64,000 nucleotides of DNA, taken from the NCBI GenBank assembly GCA_963966185.1, contig CAWZYM010000104.1, positions 374,501 to 438,500 on the forward strand, given 5' to 3'. The stretch is from Rhabditoides inermis. Lineage: Eukaryota; Nematoda; Chromadorea; Rhabditida; Rhabditidae. The position numbers were made by a program, and so were the translations under genes. Of the stretch, positions 51,301-60,925 are shown piece after piece. Position 1 is the first letter of the stretch. Each line of letters begins with the position of its first letter. The notes under the pieces were generated by a model that was not told where the DNA came from, did no database searches, and saw only the letters and a list, made by a program, of their open reading frames with translations.

Positions 51301-51572
51301 AAGTAATACACTGCACTGCTAGTCCTATATATTATGATAAGTGTGTCAGAGATATTTTCAAAGTTTGTCATATGTTTGTCATATATAGCAATGTCAGAGA
51401 TAGTTTGTCATATTGTTAAGTGATAGTTTTTCCGTAAACGCACCGGCACTGGGGCAGCAAACGCCGGCGTTGCAGAGATGGCTGCGAGGACACTGCGCGG
51501 AGGAAGAACAGCTGATGATCGCGCCTCCGTTCTCGCGAAGAGGCTCGCCGTTGGGGCATAGGGCTGGAAAGA

Positions 51573-51626
<54 letters not shown>

Positions 51627-53449
51627 GTGTCTATCTCCCTCTTGATTGTACGATTGTTTGATTGATTGATCGATTGATCGACTCCCTCTGCCACTCACAC
51701 TTTGTGCAGTAGCTCTGGCAGTGCTCCTCTGACAGGAAGTTGTTGAAGTTGCCTCCCTGTCCGAGGTACTTGAACGTGCGGCACGCGCGTTCCGCCCTGT
51801 CCCAGTACCAGCGCGTAGACTGAAACGTATGCGGTGAAACGTATGGTAATCCCTTCATACGTTATCAGCACTTTCGGGTAGATTGTATTGTGTGTTTTAC
51901 TATCGAATGACATAGTTATCGAACTAAAAATATGACCGCTGACAGAGTCACTTGAATGCAAAACCCTGGCGAAAATCTCGTCTCCGAAAGCGTCAGTAAA
52001 ACAGTGCAACAGACCGTGTGCTCTCCGAGTCTGTTGCTGCCTGCCGAGTAGGGAGTGATTGTGGGCGGGGCGGACAGGTCCACCACCTCCCCCGATACAC
52101 CCCCGTACTCACTGCAGATGAACTCGGCGGTAGGACAGCATAACGCCAGCGAGTCCTGCAATGGTATTGATGACGTCATCTTTGAGTTACTAACTACGAG
52201 GTAGAAGTCTATAAGGCATGACGTCACTTTTGTGTGATCTATGACGTCACTCGAACCTTTCTCTGGCAGGAGAACGCGCCCTGGCAGGCACTCTCGGCGG
52301 CTGCGCAGCTGACAGCTAGGGAGGCGAGGGGGTCGGACTCGGATCGGGAGTCGTCCAGTTGAGGAAGGCCCCGGGAGCAGCCTGAACGCATGTCCAGTCT
52401 CACTAGCGACTTGCTGACCGCTAGGGCTAGTGGAATCGTTTTGTAGGGACACACTTGATATTGCTGATTTTCACTGTCGGTAAGTAGTCGGATATGTGAG
52501 GCTCACAACAAAACATGTATTACACATTGTTTCTAGTTGCCACTAACGCATCTCGCGTTTTATAAATGTTTTTCTTACTAATCAATAAGAACGGTTCTGT
52601 GTTCTGTGACCTTTAGAAATAACATACCAACATTGAAACCTTCACAGTATCTATTTACTGGTTGCCACTCACGCATCTCGCAGTAGCTCTCGCACTGTGC
52701 CTTGGTGGCGAAGTTGTTCGCGTTCCCCCCTCGTCCACTGTAGCTGAACGCCGCGCATGCGCCCGTGATAGAGTTGAAGTACCACCGGAAGTCAATGACG
52801 TCATCATTCATCTACTTGCATAACCAACGTAGTCATTTGTGGAAATGACGTCATCGATGAATCACTGAAGATGACGCCATGTTACTCACCTGTCCGAGAA
52901 TATGGTCGTCTCATTGCCCTCTGCACCCACGTCGAGCGCTTGAATGCAGGTGAGCGCTGCAATCGATCGATAATCAAGCGATCATTGACCGGAAGTGCGT
53001 TTTTGCACAGGTAGGTGTCATATTTCTCGCGCCTACTTGACACTTCTTCGCCAATCAAACTGCCGTGTTAGGCGTTAATTGAGTAAACAAGGCGACATCC
53101 GATCGTGATATTTGAGAAGGTGCGAAAGAGGAGAAAAAGATCAGCTTTTTTTTTAAAGTGATCATGTACATGTACATACAGGTAAATGTAAAGTGTGCCC
53201 CGACGCAAGAGATTCACTCTGCGGAGGGGGTTTGTGAGCTATACCCCCCGTACATGAATGTAAAGATATTTGCTATTTTTTAAGAGTACTAAAACGTATT
53301 AGCAGTAATAATAACTATTTATTAGTATATATGTAGGTAACTAAAAGTACGGACCTCTACTCGGACAGCACATGCCGTCGATGCAGTCGTGCACCTCCGG
53401 GAAGTCGTCACACCCGATGAAGCGGCCGGCACGTCTGGAAGGGGGGGAG

Positions 53450-53498
<49 letters not shown>

Positions 53499-54067
53499 GA
53501 GAGAGAGAGGGAAAGAGAGGGAAAGAGAGAGAGAATTCTTACCTGTCATCCTCCGTGTCAAACGCGAAGCACTGCGACGGCGAGTTGGAGTTCCGGTTGA
53601 ACAGCATCGAATGCGCGCCGTTCGTCGGACACTGGCCTGAATTAGAGAGTGAACAAGTAAACAATCAGTGAATCAATTAGTAAGGCGATTATCGCAAAGA
53701 ACCGCGCTGCATGTCCTATAATCCACAATGACGGTATGAACCAATAAACAAACCCAAAGAACACGCTAAATGTCTCTACTGTACCAGTAACCAAAAAGTT
53801 AACAAGTAAACAACCATACCGGGTGCGTGGCACACGGGTCCCTCTCTCGTCGCGGCCGGCTTGCGATTGCCGGGACAGCGACAGATGGAGAAGACACAAC
53901 GCGCGCCCGGCCACACGGCCTCACACTGCGCGTCATAGGAACACCCAGACTCCTCCGGGTTCACTTCTGAAAGAGGAACACTTCTTCTGGTCCTTCACTT
54001 CAAAAAAAGCTTCCACGGTGCGATTGGGGTACAGGATTTCAAGTTATGAAGGTGTTAAGAGGTGATT

Positions 54068-54111
<44 letters not shown>

Positions 54112-54959
54112 GACTGACTCCTCCAGCAGTAGCTGTCGATGGTGACGTGGCTGCTCCAGCACCTGCAGGCCGCTCCCTCGCAGAACGCGCCGAGCACGCA
54201 GTCCGTGTGGAACGAGCACAGCTCGCCCACCCGACGCGAGGCTGTGATGATGGAATGCAAGAGAAAAAGAGCTTCATGAGTGTACCTGCACCTTTCCGGC
54301 GACCATAAGATGAGTGATTTCTATTTGTACGTGTCATGCGCAAGTTTTTGGAATGATTCGCTTGAAATCTGTGTGCGCCGCGGCGAGACGCTGAGTGGCG
54401 GTTGGACCACTTCCGCAACGCTTTCCAACTTGTCTTGCCCAGGACTTTTCGAGTTTGAGTTGTTTGAGTATTATACTATTTTATATCATAAACGTATGCG
54501 TTTGTGCAAACATCACGTACCGCTGGCACTCGCATACACTGCCGTCTCCTCGTCTTCTTTCATGGGAGCATCCAGTGATTCGAGTGACTCATCCACATCC
54601 AGCGAGTAGGTGCGCTCGCACATCACACGCTCCATCTCACTGCAGACACCGTATTCATTCATATTGTTTTTTTATAATAATTACATTATTATAATATTAC
54701 ATATTACATTATTATATTATTATAATTACATTATTCTACATTATTTTTCCTTCGTTTCTACAACTTTTTAAAAAGTGAACGGCAGATTTATCACTGTAGC
54801 AACTTCATGAAAACGGAATCAAAACACGCTCGACGTAATACCGTAATAAAGTAATATCTACCAATGTAGCCAAAATTCGAAAACTCACTCGCTCTGATCG
54901 CAAAGGGCGTTTACTCGAGTAGCCAGAAGTAGTTGTAAGAGACATGCCCTGAGAATCAT
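42402..54959 (-). CDS. Secreted EB/Kunitz/cysteine-rich repeat protein
   Basis: The start at 54959 gives a short signal peptide ([17 protein letters not shown]). EB-type modules follow at about 54240-54115 and 53960-53825. The middle alternates Cys-rich lustrin-like repeats (pattern CPxG...C..GVCCP) with six Kunitz domains whose cores lie at about 52795-52672, 51822-51700, 50822-50706, 49982-49878, 47878-47762 and 44504-44400. Cys-rich repeats, a Thr-rich stretch (about 46000-45780) and further Cys modules run to about 43150. The terminal EB module spans 42950-42660 and a last exon at 42451-42402 ([14 protein letters not shown]). The final intron is inferred because it completes the cysteine pattern; without it the protein would end ELSISI at 42644. 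Proteins of this type act outside the cell, for example in cuticle assembly or protease control. P1 residues are Gln, Asn and Ser where visible, so trypsin inhibition is doubtful. It may be two genes. Confidence 0.8.
43911..43951 (+). repeat. Short dispersed GC-rich repeat (CTTGGCAWGGCGCCC...CGCG)
   Basis: The same roughly 35-base phrase occurs at 38352-38389, 38497-38536 and here, within introns of two different genes. Confidence 0.6.
44512..44680 (+). repeat. CT microsatellite in a Kunitz-gene intron
   Basis: (CT)n with CACT and TTTCCT interruptions next to the acceptor of the sixth Kunitz exon. Similar tracts occur at about 42846-42875, 48288-48376, 51575-51620, 53455-53535, 54074-54110 and 55072-55145. 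Confidence 0.85.
45856..45927 (+). tRNA. tRNA-Thr (anticodon AGU)
   Basis: A complete 72-base cloverleaf: acceptor GCCTCAT/ATGAGGT pairs 7 of 7 (one G-U), D arm GCTC/GAGC, anticodon stem TCTGT/ACAGA with loop CTAGTAA (anticodon AGT), T arm GCTGG/CCAGC with TTCGATT, and discriminator A. There is no intron and no encoded CCA. A TTTT run a few bases downstream suits RNA polymerase III termination. It lies on the plus strand inside an intron of the minus-strand Kunitz protein gene. Confidence 0.93.
46541..46680. mobile_element. Short MITE-like element C
   Basis: Terminal repeats of 23 bases (46541-46563 and 46658-46680, GGTAGGCATTTCCCCCCACT...) are exact reverse complements, with about 95 bases between. 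It lies in a Kunitz-gene intron. Confidence 0.75.
46833..47065. repeat. Tandem duplication of about 115 bp covering a splice acceptor
   Basis: The block at 46833-46947 is repeated, diverged, at 46953-47065 (gatgacaaggcttgtt and aaacgtattg in both). Each copy starts at the same exon edge. In the intronic copy the acceptor AG has become AA. Confidence 0.75.
48745..49306. mobile_element. Inverted-repeat element D (about 560 bp)
   Basis: The left end, around CCCCCTTTCATCGTACGGCA (48756-48776), is mirrored by tgccgtacgatgaaaatggggg (49274-49295), with about 30 bases of imperfect terminal repeat. The interior lacks a transposase. It lies in a Kunitz-gene intron of about 1.2 kb that otherwise holds nothing I recognise. 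Confidence 0.65.
50848..51008. repeat. Minisatellite (cttcggaacactcccgaat units)
   Basis: About eight diverged copies of an 18-20 base unit, flanked by gcggtcagtctctt and its complement-like gattgaccgcacc. Related units occur near 43480-43540 and 20600-20830. Confidence 0.65.
54659..54745. repeat. AT-rich simple repeat (ATTACATTATTATA)
   Basis: Irregular ATTACATT/ATTATAAT units in the first or second intron of the Kunitz gene. Confidence 0.7.
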
Positions 54960-55090
54960 CACGGCTGGCACGACGTTTTGTGTGAGTGGGGAGAGACAAG
55001 AGAAAGGTGCAAACACCCCCTCGGGGTTACAAGCCGCCCCGCCGCGGTCAAGTGGCCGCCCCGCCACGCGTCTCTCTCTCTCTCTCCCCC

Positions 55091-55137
<47 letters not shown>

Positions 55138-55636
55138 CCTCTCTCTGTCTTCACCACACTGCTTCACACGCAAAGAAACATCTTCATTCGATCAACACCT
55201 CATCTCACTATATACATACCGTATTTCGTAAACACCAACTTGGTAGGCAAATTTACATAGAACATAGCAGGGGAAAATTGGATACTCATAAGGTTATTGT
55301 GAACAGTCGTGGCGGGTTCTAAAAGTCACATAGTGAACATGTACAGATGTCCTAATGACATCATGAGATCTGAACTCGAAATCATAGTTTCGAAAGCATT
55401 TCGAAGTCAACTCCAGTCTTTTTGAAACTGTTTCGAGTCAATGCCTGTTTTCGGTTTCAAAACGATTCAGCGAACTACAATTATACATTTCTTAATTGAA
55501 ATCTTGTTTGTGTACTAGGAAGGAGTGAAGGATACAGAAGGAAGGAGATGCTGGCTCAATAGACTGCACAGAAAAAAAACTGGAGATTGGCTCAGAACTG
55601 CCAAACTGTGATACAGAGTTCCAGCAATCTAGTTAT
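54960..55636. other. Upstream region of the Kunitz gene / downstream of the F-box gene
   Basis: Both genes run leftwards, so this 677-base stretch holds the Kunitz promoter and the F-box 3' end. It contains a C14 run and a CT tract (about 55070-55145). Nothing else is recognisable. Confidence 0.55.
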
Positions 55637-56142
55637 CTAGTAGCAGTAGTATATCTCGGAGCAGTCGACCTCCATGGCGGGCGCGGAGTGCGCGAGTCGC
55701 TCCTCGATCTCCAGATGCGCCTTGTTCTGCAGGTAGTCGAAGCCGTACAGCTGGCACTGACCCGCCACCTGCAAATTGATGAAGAATCGTAATCACTGAA
55801 GTGTTTATTTCCACGGCAAGGGAGTAATAACGATAAAAGGCAAGCATGAAAAATATGTGGATAAACAAGGCTAACCTGACCAGTGCGAGTGATCAGCTAC
55901 TTATTGGGGGACTTCATGTTACATAAATATTCTCCTGCATTGAGTGCTTGTTATTGAACTATTGTTCAACTTTTATGTGTTTCAAAACTCTCCTACCTCC
56001 AGCTTTTTGATGAACGGTTTCTTAGGGACGACCTTCTTCTTCACGACCTTCTTCTTCTTCGGAGGCTCATCCAACGACTCTTCTGTCTTGACTACCTTTT
56101 TCTTTTTGACGAGAACCTAAAGAGTTGGATTTAGAGACAGAC

Positions 56143-56176
<34 letters not shown>

Positions 56177-57538
56177 CGCCTTCTTCTTGGGTGGCGTCTG
56201 TGCCAGTGTGAGCTTGATTGACGCGACGAGAGCGTCTAGGTTCTCTATGTTGCAGCTGCTCACTCGGAATGTCTCGAGTGGAGAATGGGCGATCGGCGTC
56301 GCCGCGTCCGCCCACAGAGACCAGTCCCTAGAGGAAAAGTTTACGAAACCATTTTTACTTTTGTTTCCCTGAGCCTAAGCCGCTTCACGTTACGCATTGG
56401 GGAGGCATGTCTCCAGCTAACCAGTATATTCCCCCCATGCGCCCGTCCCTACCTAATAAGCGTACTTACAACTTGAAACTTGAAGTTTGCTTATCTGCTG
56501 CAATCTGCAGGTATAATCGAAGCCAATGAAGAGACAGTAGTTTTTAAGGATCACCCAACGACTTTCATTATTGAAAAGCACGCGTATTCGCTCAGCTTCA
56601 GTAACGAACGAATGTGCGCGTCAAAGTGTCCATCGTGTGAGTATTGCTATCCCTTATAGTCCTCTCCAATTTTCCGGGAGCACGATTTGTGGGCAAGCAC
56701 GTCGTATACGTTGTGGCAAACAATATATGATATCTGTATCATGTTTGATGACTAGGACATCGATCAAGGATTGTTTATTCCAAATTGCGCTGCTTGCGCG
56801 CGATCGGTGCTAAATCGCCATTGCGCACGAATGGTGCGCGGCGATTTGAACTGGAAAATGGGCGGGAACTTTACCTAATCGTGATGTTCTTGGCGACCAC
56901 GTTGTTGTCCTTCATCGCCTCGCTGAGCTTCTGCAGTCGCAGCTGCGGCATGTCGAAGTCCGTGCAGATGATCTGCAACAATTATCGAAATTCCATTTTC
57001 CAAACACAGCACAGAACTATAGCACACATACAACCAGTTTCGTCTTTATTATTGAAGTGTTTATTTCCACGGCAAGGGAGAAGTGATAACGATAAAAGGC
57101 AAGCATGGAAAATATGTGGATAAACAAGGCTAACCCTCGGCTGACCAGTGCAAGTGGTCAGCTACTTATTGGGGGGCCCTTCTATACTGACGTGGATTTG
57201 TAAGAACAGCGGCGACTCTCGTCGGTGGGAAAGGACAAACACACAATAATGAGACGATTAACAAATGCTCAAGCTCACCTTCAGCTTGTGGACAGTGATC
57301 GGTGAGAGTGCTTCGAGTTGAGCATACAACTGAAAGATGGTTCACTCTAATTGCTTCATTTTTTTTCATTGCGCACCAATTTGTTCGTCTCGGCGTGAAT
57401 TTCCATGTTGATTTCGAGCTTCGGGAAGAGTCGTTGGAATATTTTCACCTGAAGAGTAGAAATGCGATCTCTCTCTCTCCCCCTCTCTCTCTCTCTCCCT
57501 CCCTCTCCCTCTCTCTCCCTCTCTCTCCCTCTCTCTCC

Positions 57539-57593
<55 letters not shown>

Positions 57594-58206
57594 TCTCTCT
57601 CTTCTTACTGTCTTGGCGGCATTGACGAAGTTGTTCGGCTGAACATGAATTTGAACCGTAATGTGTGTGAGATCCTAAAAAAAACCATCACATTGTTCGT
57701 AGATAACATTCTCAGAAACTTGTATAGTGTAGATTATAAACCACAACTCGAAATAAAATATTATAAATGTGATTGTGTTGAAAGGTTTCAAATGTGCAAT
57801 TGTGTATGTACTTCACCATCTGTCTTTGATACTCTGGGAGTACTAGAACTAGAATACTTGTGACTGACGGTGAATAGTTGCTCGGCAGTCTGTTCGAGTG
57901 CCCGCAGCGCCTCGTCGGTGCAGCTGATGATCAGCAGCCACAAGTCTTCGACATTGGAGAAGTAGCGGCGACGCGCCTCCAACTGGATGTTCAACTGAAT
58001 ATCTACGTATGTACATGTTTGTCAAAATCTTCTACTCTTCCCCAAGTTCGAAATCTTTGTGGAATTAAAGATTAAACAAATAAAATGGTGCGTCTTGTAT
58101 AACGTATTCGGGAAACTTCTTGAGACGAGTGACTCGAATAGTCGAAAAACAACTCGAGCGAAAACGTAATGTTTTGTTTGCATAGTGAGTAAGTGGATGA
58201 GAGAGA

Positions 58207-58292
<86 letters not shown>

Positions 58293-58680
58293 CTCCTTCA
58301 CACCCCCCCCCCCGCACCTGATTAATCGTGGCAAGGAAACCCATATCACAGGTGAGACGAAGGAGTGATAACCTGTAAAGTACTGTAGTATCATGTCGAA
58401 TCAATGATATCGCATCAACTACTATTTTGCATAAATTATCTTTCTCAGTGCATCCAAAAGCTATCTTCCTTTTTAGTGCATCCAAAAATTCCACATTCTA
58501 GCCAACGAGTGACTAGAAAACAGAAAAAAATGGATTTCTACATTGCTTGTCAAAAAATACTGTTTCGGTCATATATATGCTATATAAACTCTTCATATCA
58601 TAATTACAACATCAATGTGACATTCGTGTGCGCGTGATGAGGTAGCCGTGGTTTCTCTCTAACATACGAGAGAGGGAGAA

Positions 58681-58724
<44 letters not shown>

Positions 58725-58736
58725 AGAAAGAGAGAA

Positions 58737-58792
<56 letters not shown>

Positions 58793-59131
58793 CCCACCGA
58801 GACCGTCGCATCACTCCGGACAGGAAGTCGATGGCGTCCTTGGGACAAGAGACGTTCAGTCGCCGGAACGCGACTTGCTGTTGACCCGAGCACGACACGG
58901 AGCCGATCTGAAGGCGTTGTGCATTGTGCTTTGATCAGATTGTAGTTTGTGTGTTGTGCTTCGATCGAGTTCTTGTGACTGTTGAAAACGATCCATGGAT
59001 GCGTATCGCAGTCATCAGTTTCGGGAAGTGTTTGCAGGTTTGCAGCTCGATTGAAAAAAGTCCTGGCCGTAGAGAGCATCGACTGATTCGCTGGCGTCAT
59101 GGACTCGAGTGCGCGACTTCTTCACGCGGCG

Positions 59132-59174
<43 letters not shown>

Positions 59175-59705
59175 AGGGAGAAGCAAACACGGGAGTGCCC
59201 GCGGATCGCCCCCGATCAATGCGAGCGAATGAGAATGTGAAACAGCTGATCTTCTCGCATGCATTTTATTCGAAGTCAGAGGCATGACGCCGACCTTTTG
59301 CAAACAACAGCCAAACACAACTAAAAAGCGCAGTCTATCTGATTTGATTGCCAACCGCGGGAAACGCGACGAATTCAACCATTCAAATGACCGTTGCCGT
59401 GTTGCAACTGCCAAGTGACGCACCCTCTCAATGTTCATCTCATGTATCTCCCTCCTCTGTATGGATGAGATGATGTTCATCCACCGCCTGCACACCCCCT
59501 CGCATTTCGACAACTGCCTGTAGTCCAGGAAGGAGAATGCCTGCAAAACACATCATCGATCCGGACATTTCGAGAAAATCGAGGTGATCACAATCATTTT
59601 CTACTGAAACTTGAATTTTTTTCTTCAATAGGTACGCTGCGATTCACTAACCTTTCGCAGTACCAAATCGGGCAGGTTCGGTATGAAAACTTCGGGCGCT
59701 CGCAT
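55637..59705 (-). CDS. F-box protein with Lys-rich C-terminal region
   Basis: The start at 59705 (MRAPEVFIPNLPD) leads into an F-box across exons 59705-59652 and 59540-59424 (LPDLVLRK then AFSFLDYRQLSKCEGVCRRWMNII). The F-box binds Skp1 and makes this a likely substrate adaptor of an SCF ubiquitin ligase. Later exons include about 58906-58796, 57990-57868, 57660-57609, 57448-57382, 57337-57280, 56973-56876, about 56330-56181, 56112-55997 and 55770-55637. The middle has alternating beta/helix segments of the nematode F-box-associated kind. The Lys-rich KKKK/KKKVVKKK stretch (56112-56020) may be a nuclear signal. The intron after 56181 has a GC donor (AAG/gcgagt). One exon between 59424 and 58906 (probably near 59100-58985) is unresolved. 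Confidence 0.8.
55797..55910 (+). repeat. Dispersed repeat E, copy 1
   Basis: About 115 bases starting TGAAGTGTTTATTTCCACGG, repeated at 57053-57176 in another intron of the same gene. Its right end forms a hairpin (TGACCA...TGATCA). Confidence 0.8.
57053..57176 (+). repeat. Dispersed repeat E, copy 2
   Basis: A roughly 90% direct copy of 55797-55910. Here the 3' hairpin is perfect: GCTGACCA, a 7-base loop, TGGTCAGC (57139-57161). It is in the same orientation as copy 1. Confidence 0.8.
57466..57605 (+). repeat. CT microsatellite in an F-box-gene intron
   Basis: Interrupted (CT)n. GA tracts lie at about 56142-56175, 58210-58290 (followed by C10), 58663-58790 and 59136-59168, each flanking an exon edge. 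Confidence 0.85.
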
Positions 59706-60190
59706 GATAGTCGCAGTGTGTGTGTGTGAGTGAGTGAGAGACGGGAAGGGGCTATCTCTGATCCTGCCATCACTCGCCCCGCCTGCGCCCTCCTCCTCAA
59801 ACACACACACTCGCTCTCTCTCTATCTAGTGGATATGTCCCTCCTCCTCTTTCCCTCCTTCGCACCTCTTGATCAAGATTCAAAATGACATCATTTCTCA
59901 CTTGATAACTGACTGAGATGAGAGGGGAGGGGGCCCTTGTAGTAGTACAGGCGACTGGTTCGGACTGAACTGGTCCAGTGAGCCAGCCCCACAGTCTACA
60001 ACATACTTGTCATATTCATAGTTTGACTGATCAACGTGGTCTCCTTCACTTACAATTTCACTGTTTCAGATTGATATACTTTTAGGCTGAGACTGAGACA
60101 ATTGCGGGCTGCTTGGCAACTTCTCTCCGTGTTTACTCAGTATTCGGATGAGTGTAAACTTGTCGCGCTTCTCTATTCCTCTCTCTCTAT

Positions 60191-60243
<53 letters not shown>

Positions 60244-60925
60244 ACTCTCTCTCTGTTCTCGCAATGCGCCTCTCCAAACAATAGAATCAAGTGCATCATT
60301 GAACAGTCAACAGTCATACAGACATACAGTAGACGCTCTTGAAACCAATCACTCAAAGAAACTGTGACGCGGCGAGGGTTTTAGAACCTAATTGTCAATA
60401 GAATTGATTTGTAATTGAGTCAAATGACTTTGTATCAAATCATCAATTAAGATATTTGGAATTATCTAATCTAATGCTGCAATAAACACTAAACGTTAGT
60501 CGAAAACATTCGTCGCTTACAATCTTTTTCTTAGCTTTACAATAACTCTTTTTACAGATTTGTTTTTTCGAAGTCCGCTTTCGATTGCTGAGCCGAGCGC
60601 TACAACAAATTCCCGTGATCACGTGAGTAGACCAGAGACAGAAGGAAGGAAACTTGAAAGAAAGTCTGAAATTCATTTCTTCCAGTATGCATGTTGAAAA
60701 TCCGCGATAATGTTCTCACCGAGAAATTCTAAGTGAAATGTGGGACAATTTTTGTCAAACTAGATATCACAGCATTCAGCATTGTCAAGATATGATAACT
60801 ACACGTGTACATACGCTGATATGAAACCGCTTCAACCGTTTACGTTAACAGTACATCACAAGCAAATTGGCTTAGAATGCACATTTATCTTTTCAAGATA
60901 TGAAATGGTTGTTCACAGAGAGAGT
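59706..60925 (-). other. Intergenic region upstream of the F-box gene
   Basis: About 1.2 kb, AT-rich, with a CT tract (60181-60250). It separates the F-box start from the stop of the next minus-strand gene. AATAAA on the minus strand is not obvious near 60900. No credible ORF. Confidence 0.55.
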
